This document shows positions 15,401 through 23,522 of a stretch of DNA of 64,000 nucleotides, one piece after another. Made by a program: the position numbers and the translations under genes. The notes beneath the pieces are model-generated. The model worked only from the letters and a program-made list of their open reading frames with translations. It ran no database searches and was not told where the DNA came from. Origin of the DNA: Nitrincola tibetensis (GTDB taxonomy: Bacteria; Pseudomonadota; Gammaproteobacteria; Pseudomonadales; Balneatricaceae); contig NZ_QKRX01000002.1 of NCBI RefSeq assembly GCF_003284585.1, positions 62,001 through 126,000 on the forward strand, given 5' to 3'. How positions within the stretch are numbered: position 1 is the stretch's first letter; every line of letters begins with the position of its first letter.

Positions 15401-17718
15401 TGTTCGTTGAATCTGCATGGAAGGGTAATGATTGGGAATGGCATAAAAAAGTTGGATACTACAGCGATGAAGAGTTTGCACCTCTAGCAGCTTTGTTAAC
15501 CTATTGTCGCAAGCAAGGTATCCCTTCACTGTTTTGGAACAAAGAAGACCCAGTTCATTTCGATCGTTTCCGTAAAGCTGCTAGTATGTGTGATCATGTA
15601 TTTACCACGGATAGCCGTCGTATTATTCCTTATTTGGGGACACCGAATGCCATCACGCAAACAGCAAGCAGCTGTCCTTTCTATGCATCACCGAAAATTC
15701 ATAACTTGCTACCATCTACAAGGCCATGGCAGCAAACGGCCGCATATGGTGGCACTTACTACGGTAAACGCTACCCAGAGCGCACCGAGTACATGGATAA
15801 AATCATGAGTGCGGCAGCGCCTCTAGGATTGACAATTTATGATCGACAACATGATGATCCTGAATCTCCTTACAAATATCCGGGCGGCTTAGGGGGGTAT
15901 GTTGCTGGAAGCTTATCTTATGAAGAGATGATTCAAGCCTATAAATCGCATCCTGTTCAAATTAATGTTAACTCGGTACTTGATTCACCAACCATGTTCT
16001 CGCGCAGAGTGGTGGAAACAGCAGCCTGTGGTTCACCTATGATCTCAGGCCCAGCATTGGGCATGAATCGTTATTTAGAAAATGCAGGCCATGTTATACA
16101 AACTGAAAGCGAAGCAGCTCAGGCATTAGAGAACCTAATGCAGCACCCTGCCTATCGTTGGCGTGTTGCACTGAAAGGTGCTAGGGCTATTATGCGTGCG
16201 CACACCACTGAGCTTCGTTTGACACAGATGCTTAGAACAGCGGGTATGGTGATTGATGCACCGCAACCTCCAAATGTAAACCTAGTATCTGATGAAATAA
16301 CACAAACGGCTGTCAAGTGCATATTACAACAAACGCTACGACCATTTGCTGTGTTTGCACATCAATGGTTAGATGGCACAAAAGTTGAGTTACAAGCAGC
16401 GGGTATTCAATGTGGCGATATAAGCGATACCTCGACTCCCCCTAACAGTCTTTGGCTTTACGCAAATCCTAAAGCCTTAGAAGACTTAGAAGAAGAGGAT
16501 TTAGAAGATCTCGCATGGCCAACAACCTACACCCAACATGCTCGTTTAGGATTTATAAGAGACACAAGCCTTAAAGATCAACAATGGCCTGGTGTTGCCT
16601 TAGAAGAAAACGAGATAGATAGAGGCTTACAGTTATTGCAACTGCAATCATCTGTTGAGCTGGAAAACATAGCCGCTTGGGCAGAAAAACAATCAACCCT
16701 AGCCATTAGAAAACCAACACGCTTGCATGAAACTGCACCTAATGTAACACCCAAGAAAACGGTTGTGATTGCAGGTCATGACCTTAAATTTATCAAACCC
16801 TTCTATCCTCATTTTACAAATGCAGGTTTTAGGGTGTTGTTAGATTTCTGGACAGGTCATAACCAACATAATGAAGACGCGAGTAAACGACTCATCAAAC
16901 AAGCAGATACCGTCTTTTGCGAATGGACTTTAGGTAATGCTATTTGGTATGGCAAACATAAGTTGCCGGGGCAGAAGTTAGTCGGTCGATTGCATGCACA
17001 AGAGTTGCGCAGCGCACTCTTTGAAAATGTGCCATTTGAAAGGTTTGAAAGGGTTATCTTTGTTGGACCACACATGTTAAGACATGCCCAAAAGCGCAAT
17101 CCTGTTCTTAAAAAAAATGGTGTTGTTATATACAACGGTGTGGATGTAGATGCACTTCAGTCAGTACCAAGAAAGCTGACCAATACGAAAGTACTTGGGT
17201 TTGTCGGCATTGTTCCTCAAAGTAAACGCCTAGATTTGGCGTTAGATATATTGCGTGAACTTCGTCAAGATGATGAAGAATACATTATTAGAATAAAAGG
17301 TAAACGACCCGAAGAGTTCGCTTGGATGGCAAATCGCCCAGATGAATTGGCGTGGTATGAAGCTCAATATCAAAGACTTGAAAATGATCCTCTTCTTAAA
17401 GGTGCGGTGATCTTTGATCCCCATGGAAATGATATGCCAGAGTGGTACGCTGGAATTGATTTTGTTCTATCGACAAGTGACTTTGAAAGTTTCCATTTCA
17501 CCATTGCTGATGGGGCTGCAGCAGGCTGCACACCAATCATTCTGCCGTGGGAAGGAGCAGATGAGATTTACCCAAAGAAGTGGGTGTACACGGATGTTAA
17601 GGCTGCGGCTGATGGCATAAAAGCAAGCTCGGGAGATCAGGCCAGATTTAAGAGTATTGCAAAAGCAAATTTCAGCATTATCTCAATTTCACATGAGATA
17701 ATTAAGTTGTTAAATTAA
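12499..17718 (+). CDS. Giant four-domain glycosyltransferase
   Basis: Cytoplasmic protein of 1739 residues with four glycosyltransferase units in a row. A GT4-like unit spans about 25-414 (HGQSYASNGYAIRTQ, VPNGVSE, GSFSTYEGLE). A second GT4 unit spans about 505-911 (HQSVPHATNGYSTRSHG, VPNAVDADRF, GSAVAYEGLE) and is clearly a duplication of the first. A CgeB/DUF3880-like unit spans about 928-1249 (FWNKEDPVHFD, VVETAACGSPMISG). A fourth GT4-like unit spans about 1420-1739 (LHAQELRS, IYNGVDVDA, STSDFESFHFTIADGAAAGC). The open frame could begin at 12439. ATG 12499, preceded by GAGG and lying after a perfect hairpin, fits better. It probably makes several consecutive linkages of the repeat unit. 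The donor sugars cannot be read from sequence. Confidence 0.9.
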   Translation: MDALLQLAQQCAQQSAVNFLPIHNRIAYVVSHGQSYASNGYAIRTQALAKALNEHGFEVLCFVKPGRPWELNKDITKDIAPEVIVDGVRYIHSRLWEKAHNAQKQFEKSVEKFIELFQVYRPSVVLAASNWIVGLPAWVAAKRLGIPFHNEVRGFWELSRDAREPGYADTEEYLIEKERDTFVSMQAESVFTLNNAMKHELIGRGVDAEKIHLVPNGVSELPEIKSIDQALIKQLGIEEHEKVVGYIGSFSTYEGLETLLDACAKLIEQGEKLKLLLVGDDQPLTVKLADTGKPKTLSDQPWVIQVGRVPHEQVGDYYALVDAIVIPRKKLKVCNIVPPMKVVEVLTYGKPLLVSDVEALMEYADKYHHIHSFKVENSESLSIELKKLLNMAAPKPVSLRMSSNLETLIAKLAGKTLLGATTNQRLGKSATIDLNTATYKTATELFYKQGNLNETLEILDHLVANKVKLDKTQRDFHEFVKGLARLQQGWKLPPRQPNAGLMTRRKHLLYCLHQSVPHATNGYSTRSHGIAVGLKESGWKVNATTRTGFPWDANINVAGKGYHLEEVDGITYTACAGWSLAKTPLDRYLAETADHFLREAQTSGAEVIVAASNHITALPALMAARRLGLPFVYEVRGLWEVTQASTQPEWMDSDRYHLMKSLESLASREADLVITLTEELADELVARGTSRDRIQVVPNAVDADRFKPKAADPKLLKQLNIKPNIPVIGYAGSAVAYEGLELLLEALAELKKAEIEFRFVLVGDGKVIDLVKAKAKALKIENECRFTGRIPFDQVPNYLACMDIMPIPRLSSAVTEMVSPLKPLEAMAMAKAVVLSNVSPHKVFAGNNERGRLFQKDSVASLTETLKELIANPNERERLGQAARQWIEKERTWNQVTSHYSSFINRLLHQQAKSRSQRKTQCKTLDQITIGLIADQFTTDTLASAVKVVRLSPDNWQQELSQQPIDAMFVESAWKGNDWEWHKKVGYYSDEEFAPLAALLTYCRKQGIPSLFWNKEDPVHFDRFRKAASMCDHVFTTDSRRIIPYLGTPNAITQTASSCPFYASPKIHNLLPSTRPWQQTAAYGGTYYGKRYPERTEYMDKIMSAAAPLGLTIYDRQHDDPESPYKYPGGLGGYVAGSLSYEEMIQAYKSHPVQINVNSVLDSPTMFSRRVVETAACGSPMISGPALGMNRYLENAGHVIQTESEAAQALENLMQHPAYRWRVALKGARAIMRAHTTELRLTQMLRTAGMVIDAPQPPNVNLVSDEITQTAVKCILQQTLRPFAVFAHQWLDGTKVELQAAGIQCGDISDTSTPPNSLWLYANPKALEDLEEEDLEDLAWPTTYTQHARLGFIRDTSLKDQQWPGVALEENEIDRGLQLLQLQSSVELENIAAWAEKQSTLAIRKPTRLHETAPNVTPKKTVVIAGHDLKFIKPFYPHFTNAGFRVLLDFWTGHNQHNEDASKRLIKQADTVFCEWTLGNAIWYGKHKLPGQKLVGRLHAQELRSALFENVPFERFERVIFVGPHMLRHAQKRNPVLKKNGVVIYNGVDVDALQSVPRKLTNTKVLGFVGIVPQSKRLDLALDILRELRQDDEEYIIRIKGKRPEEFAWMANRPDELAWYEAQYQRLENDPLLKGAVIFDPHGNDMPEWYAGIDFVLSTSDFESFHFTIADGAAAGCTPIILPWEGADEIYPKKWVYTDVKAAADGIKASSGDQARFKSIAKANFSIISISHEIIKLLN

Positions 17719-17737
17719 AATACATATTAGGTTTTTT

Positions 17738-20098
17738 ATGGGTTTGCCAATAAAAGTTTATATCTTAGGCAGTTGTGTTTCTAGAGATCCGTTTGAGATG
17801 GCGGATAAAAATGATTTTGAGGTTGTCGGTTACTATGCACGTTCAAGCTTTGCATCTCTGGGTGCTACTCCCTTTGTCGATGAAAAGATCTTGTCGGATA
17901 TAGAGTCTAATTGGCAGCGGAAAATGGTGCATGCCGATATGAGCAAAGCTATATTTTCATCTCTGCAAGACAGTAACGCTGACATATTTCTTATTGATCT
18001 TGTAGATGAAAGATTTAGTGTTTCTATTAATGGGAAATCTATTCATACAGTATCATCAGAGTACAAAAAAGCTCTTTATAGACCAAATGAATATAAGTTG
18101 ATAAAGCCTTTTGATAGCCAGAGGCGTTCTCTATGGCTTAAAGGCCTTGAAAAATTAAGTCAGTACCTTATTGACAGTGGTCTAGGACATAAAGTTGTCA
18201 TAAATCAAGTTTACTGGACACTTGATTGCGATGATAAAAGCAGCATGCAACACAGCTTATACAGCGAAGAGTATGTTAATAATTCCAACATAGAGTTAGA
18301 TTTTATGTACTCTGAAATAAGTAAGTATCTACCTAATGCGAGATTCATTAGGTACACAGAAAATATGCTGAATATTGACAAAAGTCATAAGTGGGGTTTT
18401 GAGCCCTTTCATTTCAGTAAAAACGTACAGTTTGAGCAGTTGCGGCAGCTGAAGAAAATTTTTCTTGATATGGAACTTGACCAGTATGGACTTGATTATA
18501 TCAAGGACTATCAAGGACGCCGAATGTATTATAGATATAAACCAGCAAAAGATGAAAACCACAAGCCGTTATTAGTGATTTTACATGGTCATACTTATAA
18601 TTCTAAACCGTCAATGTATGAAAATGGAAAAGTTAATATATTAGTGCCAATAGATAATTATGGGGTTAATAATTGTGGCTCTTGGTGGTTAGGTGAAAAT
18701 GGTGACTTTTTTGTGAAAGATCTATTACAAAAATTAATTCGCCTAAAGTTAAATAAAACCAATGGAAGCTTGTTCATGTGGGGGTCTTCTATGGGGGGGT
18801 ATGGGGCACTTCATCATGGCATTAGTCTTGGTGCTAAGGCTGTATATGCTAATATACCGCAAATTAGATTGTTAGGGTCAACTTACTCAGATAAAGGAAT
18901 GAAAAAGTTTTTTGAACCTATATTCGGTCAGTGTATAAGAGAAGATTATAATGATATAGGTTTGTACATTGATGAAACCAAGAAAAATAATGGAGACAAT
19001 AATTTTCCAATGTTTTTCATAGCTCAGTCTAGATTTGATTATGAAAAGTATTTGGAAGAACAATCTCTTTATTTTTTTAATAAATGTCTTGAGAATGAGT
19101 TGAATATAAGTTATGAGGTTTTCCCAAAAAAGGGTCATTCTCTGATGATGCCAGTCAATGTGTCTGTGGATAAAATGCTTGGATACTTTGAAGATGAAGC
19201 TGCAACAGTTAAACTGGAAAAGAATAGAATAGATACTGTTATATATGGGTTGATGAACTTTTCAGTGCTTTATGCGTCAACTAAAGCATATAAGTCAGCT
19301 CGAAAGGAATATGAAGAATATAAGCAGTGCATTCTTGATTTAGGAAGACTAAAGATAAGAGAGAAAATTCTTTTTGACTATACACTACCTATTTTTTTAG
19401 AGAAGCATAATGAGCTGATTAAAAAAAATATCCTTCTCAAGTTAAATATAGCAATTTCAGATCAACTTCCAGTAAATTTATTGTCAAGATTTGACAGTTT
19501 GGTAGAGGAAAATAAAGAAGCTTTTAACATAATAAAAGTATGTGAAACGAAGCCCCATGACTGGCAAGAAATCCTAGAGGGTGAGTTGGCCTTAATTAAC
19601 AAGAATTACGTCTTTGATGATGAAATTCTATTTTGTAATTTCAGGCTTGACGATGATGATGTTTTATCACCAGCTTTTTATGATAACATCCCAAGTTATG
19701 TTTCAGATATATATGAAGGTTTTTATTTGACATTTCCTAAAGGTTTTGTTGGGACTTATGGTGATAGTTATGATAGTTTTTATTCTATAAATAAACCATA
19801 TTTAGCAATTGGTTTATCAAAAATTTGTCGATATAGCTTTACTAAATCAAGAATAATTACTGATTCACCCATAGTAAGTAGTGTAGCTCATACATTAATT
19901 GTAAATCATTCAAAAACACTGTTGGACTCAACGTTTCCAGCATATATTTGGACAATGCATAATTACTCAGATACAAGGAGTAATGATGTAAATGAAAAGC
20001 AATCGGCTAAAAAAATAAAATCTTTCATTGAGGATAATAATCTTTCGCTTGCTTTAAAAAATGAAGTAGGAGAGTTTTTTGGATTTATTGAATCTTGA
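17738..20098 (+). CDS. DUF6270-like SGNH domain fused to an alpha/beta hydrolase
   Basis: Protein of 786 residues, much more AT-rich than the neighbouring glycosyltransferase gene. The N-terminal ~250 residues begin IKVYILGSCVSRDPFE and include IDLVDERF and FEPFHFSKN. They match the DUF6270 type seen in capsule loci, an SGNH-like fold with the nucleophile candidate Ser12. Residues about 270-470 form an alpha/beta hydrolase, with LVILHGHTY and the nucleophile elbow GSSMGGYG (Ser351). A His in KKGHSLMMP may complete the triad. The C-terminal ~300 residues are not recognised. A role as acyl-esterase or O-acyltransferase acting on the glycan is inference. The gene ends just before a decayed insertion sequence. 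Confidence 0.75.
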   Translation: MGLPIKVYILGSCVSRDPFEMADKNDFEVVGYYARSSFASLGATPFVDEKILSDIESNWQRKMVHADMSKAIFSSLQDSNADIFLIDLVDERFSVSINGKSIHTVSSEYKKALYRPNEYKLIKPFDSQRRSLWLKGLEKLSQYLIDSGLGHKVVINQVYWTLDCDDKSSMQHSLYSEEYVNNSNIELDFMYSEISKYLPNARFIRYTENMLNIDKSHKWGFEPFHFSKNVQFEQLRQLKKIFLDMELDQYGLDYIKDYQGRRMYYRYKPAKDENHKPLLVILHGHTYNSKPSMYENGKVNILVPIDNYGVNNCGSWWLGENGDFFVKDLLQKLIRLKLNKTNGSLFMWGSSMGGYGALHHGISLGAKAVYANIPQIRLLGSTYSDKGMKKFFEPIFGQCIREDYNDIGLYIDETKKNNGDNNFPMFFIAQSRFDYEKYLEEQSLYFFNKCLENELNISYEVFPKKGHSLMMPVNVSVDKMLGYFEDEAATVKLEKNRIDTVIYGLMNFSVLYASTKAYKSARKEYEEYKQCILDLGRLKIREKILFDYTLPIFLEKHNELIKKNILLKLNIAISDQLPVNLLSRFDSLVEENKEAFNIIKVCETKPHDWQEILEGELALINKNYVFDDEILFCNFRLDDDDVLSPAFYDNIPSYVSDIYEGFYLTFPKGFVGTYGDSYDSFYSINKPYLAIGLSKICRYSFTKSRIITDSPIVSSVAHTLIVNHSKTLLDSTFPAYIWTMHNYSDTRSNDVNEKQSAKKIKSFIEDNNLSLALKNEVGEFFGFIES

Positions 20099-20111
20099 TT
20101 GGTAGAGTTTC

Positions 20112-21172
20112 TAAGATTGGAAAGTAGAGCATTCTCTTTCTGGTATTTTATTACTGACCGATTGCTAGTACTTAAGACTTGGAAGAAATCGCAGATTTGA
20201 CGAAGCTCATCTTATTAGCTGAAGTGCTACTGATATTTCGAGAATGAGGTTCCGAGTCTCAATAGAATTGCCCGTGTCAAAGCTAGATTTAATCCAAGTC
20301 AGATGCAAACGTGTTTTTCGAAATTGATGAAAAGCTGTCATATCTTAACGGAATGCACCATTAAAGCGATTGATGTAAAGACGCTCCGTAGCTATAACGA
20401 CAGGTTGTCGGCGCTATGCAATCCATATAATTACTGCATTTTGTGTTCAATATAGTGTGGCGATTGGGCAGCTCAAAGCAGAGGAAAAAAGCAATTAGAT
20501 AACGGCAATTCCAGAGTTGTTAAAATTGTTAGAAATCCGTGGATGCCTTGTGACACTTAATGCGATGGTCAGCGTGCAATTGCTAAGGCAATCATTGATA
20601 AAGAAGCCGATTACTTGTTGGCTGTAAAAGGCTATTAACCTCATCTGGAAAAAGCGTTCAAAGAGCACTTTCCGATGAGTCGTTTACTCCAGTATGAAAG
20701 TGATTGTGTTAGTACAACTGAATCGAGTTATAGTCGCAAAGAAACCCGATTATATGCTGTCAGTGATGTGTTTGATGAGTTCGTAAACTTGTCATCTGAT
20801 TGGCCAAGAATGAAGGGTGTCGGAGTGGCTATTTCATTCCGACAAGAAGGTGACACCATCCCTGATCATGTGCAAGTTCGCTATTATATTTCGTCTGAAA
20901 TTTTAACCGCGGAGCGATTTTCACAAGCTGTTCGCCAGCACTTGTTTATTGAGAATAAATTGCATTGGTCATTTGATGTTGCTTTTAAAGAAGATGCTTG
21001 TCGGATACGTCGTTAAGATGCCGCGGAGAGCCTCGCAGGAATTCGGCATATAGTGATGAACTTCTTGAAAAGTGAAAAAACCTTTCAAGCAGGCATTCAA
21101 AAGAAGCGAAAGAAGGCTGCGATGAGTCGAGAGTATTTTTTGCAAGTCCTAGAGACATACGGAGCTCCATGA
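20112..21172 (+). pseudogene. Decayed ISAs1-family (H-repeat-type) transposase
   Basis: The 1.2 kb between the flanking genes is a degenerate DDE transposase. Translated in pieces across several frames it gives, in order, ISAs1-family stretches: a start resembling HSLSGILLLTD, then PSLNRIARVKARF, a stretch like IKAIDVKTLRSYND, then DYLLAVKGY, an open stretch from 20675 (KETRLYAVSD, VRYYISSEILTAERFSQ, ENKLHWSFDV) and, after an in-frame stop, AGIRHIVMNFLKSEKTFQAG. Frameshifts and stops are scattered throughout, and the N terminus is missing. The first ~45 bp of homology match the second remnant at 23191 closely. The 342-nt open stretch at 20675-21016 is a fragment, not a separate gene. Confidence 0.88.
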
Positions 21173-21277
21173 TTTTTCCTTGAGTTGAGACCTGATCCAA
21201 CACAAAAATACTTTTAACATGAACACATTAAATATGCGGCTTAAGTATATATAAATTAAATAAAAGTTATTAATAAG

Positions 21278-23032
21278 GTGAACTATTTGCTTACAAAAAA
21301 AGAGTTAGGATCAATCTCCCTGAAGTGCGGTGCATCCCTTTTGCTTAAGTTTTGCGTCCAGGAAAAGCTTCTGCTGCTCTCAACTAATTCGAGTAACAAG
21401 TTACTTGGTGAGAAACTATTTTCTAAAAACTGTCTTGAGCTGGCTCCTTTCAAGTCAGTCCAGTTTTTTGAGTGGGGTGATTGGGAGCAGAATCCTCTAA
21501 AAAACCGCAGCTGGCAGTGGCGGCTGAATTGGCTGTCGTTTCTACCTTATCTTATAGCCTACCATCGAGCATCTGGTGATGAGGCGGTACTGGATTCGGC
21601 ACTGGAAGCGATTCAGTCTTGGCTTAAAACCTACTTGGAAACAGATAATAGCTATCCTTTCGAGTTTATCTGGCACGACCATGCTACAGCCTTACGTGCT
21701 GAGCAACTGGTTTTCTTTACTTATTACTGCCATGAGTTTGCACCCGCTTGGGCGAAAAAGCACTCTGACTTCCTGACCTATCTTGAGCAGGCATTGATGG
21801 TCCATGGCCAGTGGTTGGCTGAGGATAGTTTTTACTCTCACCATACCAATCATGGGCTTGAGCAGGCGCGGGTACTTCTTTTGCTCGGCACTGTATTTGA
21901 AGGTGAGCAGAGTCAGAAGTGGCTGCAGATAGCCATTAAAAGGATTAGTAGCGAATTGGAATTTGCGTTTACCGAAGAAGGTGTCCACGTTGAGAACAGT
22001 CCTGCCTATCATATATTCGTGTTTAAGGTATTTCTTGGAATAATTAAAGATTATCCTGAAGAAGTCTTAGGTGACCTTGCTCAACAGTTTAATCAGTTTT
22101 CAGCGAAAGCACTGAGTTTTGTAACCAATATACTGCGTCCAGATGGAAGGCTTCCACCAATAGGTGATACAGAACAGCTACCAACATCTGATGGATATAA
22201 AGAGATGTTTGGGCATCGTTTAGAGTATCAGTATTTTCTTTATTCACATACACAAGGCAAACAAGGCGTTAAACCGCCAATACTGAACAAAGTTTATCCA
22301 AAGTCTGGTTACGCGATCTTTCGTAATGAATGGCCTGCTAAAGAGCACTATCAAAAAGCCTTTCATCTAATTGTGAAAGTCGGTTGTTCAAGCCGTTATC
22401 ATCATCAGCAAGATGAAGGTCACATTAGTTTGTATGCCGGTGGTGAAGATTGGTTGATCGACTCGGGTTTATATAACTACATTAATAACGATCCAGTTCG
22501 TAAGTATATGCGTGGTCGTCCTGGTCATAATGTTCCAATCATATCTCATGCAAGCTATTCGAAGGAGTTTGAGCATCGTTTATCTGCTTGGAAGGTGTCT
22601 GAGTTTTCGGAGTCAGATACCAAACCACATATAAAAATGCAGCTTGATGTGCTCGCACCTGTTTCTCATGAACGAACTGTTACCTTTGATTCACAAACAA
22701 AAATTGTTGAAGTTCAAGACAAAATTTCAGCTGACGATAAGCAATCTAGGAACATCACTCTGCAATGGCATTTCCCAAAAGACAAAACTTTGTCGATTAA
22801 TAACAATCAAGTACTAGTTACCAGCGATTCAGGTAATCAGTTAGCTATCGAGTTTGAAGGTGATACACCGGATGACCTTTCTGTAGTGTCCGGCCGTAAG
22901 GAAGATCGTGTATTTAGCTGTATCTCTTATAAAGCCAATCAAGTTGAACCTAGTCAACTCCTTAGAGTGGTTTTTAGGGTGCGAAATCAGCTAAATGTAA
23001 CTACACGTTTCCAGTTCAAGAAAATATCATGA
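21278..23032 (+). CDS. Heparinase II/III-like polysaccharide lyase
   Basis: Protein of 584 residues. The N-terminal (alpha/alpha)-toroid shows WQWRLNWLSFLPYL, WHDHATALRAEQ, HHTNHGLEQARVLL and NSPAYHIFVFK. The C-terminal beta-sandwich has GYAIFRNEW, RYHHQQDEGHISLYAGG and WLIDSGLYNY. This is the heparinase II/III architecture, which cleaves uronic-acid-containing polymers by beta-elimination. No signal peptide is visible, so it may act in the cytoplasm on the growing chain or leave by another route. The start is GTG 21278 with a poor ribosome-binding site. The gene lies between two ISAs1-type remnants, so it may have arrived as cargo. A lyase suits a capsule predicted to contain ManNAcA and GlcA. 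Confidence 0.85.
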   Translation: MNYLLTKKELGSISLKCGASLLLKFCVQEKLLLLSTNSSNKLLGEKLFSKNCLELAPFKSVQFFEWGDWEQNPLKNRSWQWRLNWLSFLPYLIAYHRASGDEAVLDSALEAIQSWLKTYLETDNSYPFEFIWHDHATALRAEQLVFFTYYCHEFAPAWAKKHSDFLTYLEQALMVHGQWLAEDSFYSHHTNHGLEQARVLLLLGTVFEGEQSQKWLQIAIKRISSELEFAFTEEGVHVENSPAYHIFVFKVFLGIIKDYPEEVLGDLAQQFNQFSAKALSFVTNILRPDGRLPPIGDTEQLPTSDGYKEMFGHRLEYQYFLYSHTQGKQGVKPPILNKVYPKSGYAIFRNEWPAKEHYQKAFHLIVKVGCSSRYHHQQDEGHISLYAGGEDWLIDSGLYNYINNDPVRKYMRGRPGHNVPIISHASYSKEFEHRLSAWKVSEFSESDTKPHIKMQLDVLAPVSHERTVTFDSQTKIVEVQDKISADDKQSRNITLQWHFPKDKTLSINNNQVLVTSDSGNQLAIEFEGDTPDDLSVVSGRKEDRVFSCISYKANQVEPSQLLRVVFRVRNQLNVTTRFQFKKIS

Positions 23033-23137
23033 AAGCCCTTACTATCAGTGGCTTTAATCGAAATACGTAGACAAAAGATTAGCTTAAAACCAATAAGATG
23101 GTCTGATGCAAAGATTCTATTCTCATCAGGTATCTTC

Positions 23138-23450
23138 ATGAACCCACAAGAGCTGCTAAGCCATTTCTCAATCCTTAAAGACTATCGCCAAGATTGGAAG
23201 GTAAAACATTCGCTTTCTGACATTTTATTACTGACCGTTTGCGGTTTGATTGCAGGAGCTGAAGGTGAGAAGAAATTGCAGTTTTTGGTGAAGAGCATCT
23301 TGACTTGTTGGAGTGCTTCGGCGATTTTGAAAATGGAACATCCGAGTCAGACGTAAAAGTGTTTTTCTGAGTGAATGAAAAGCTGGTGTACATTAACAGA
23401 AAGCAGCATTTTTCCGTGGTACATATTATTGACATCAATAGATTCAAAGA
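23138..23450 (+). pseudogene. Truncated ISAs1-family transposase remnant
   Basis: Starts with an intact N terminus (NPQELLSHFSILKDYRQDW, then LSDILLLTVCGLIAGAEG), followed by a frameshift. FGEEHLDLLECFGDFENG continues in another frame, then a stop. Only about the first third of the transposase remains, with weak similarity after 23360. It matches the left remnant at 20112 over about 45 bp with few mismatches, and both have the same orientation. Remnant and leader fill the 490 nt between the lyase and ketosynthase genes. In 23033-23137 I see nothing I can name. Confidence 0.85.
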
Positions 23451-23522
23451 ATCAACATGGTATTTTGACATGCCTGCAAAATTGTGGGATTAACGTGCTT
23501 CAGCTCGACAGGAAAAAGTATA

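Noticed and set aside
20675-21016. A 113-codon open frame that could be called as an independent gene
   Set aside because: Its sequence is an internal piece of an ISAs1-family transposase. The homology continues upstream and downstream through stops and frameshifts, so it is a fragment of the pseudogene.
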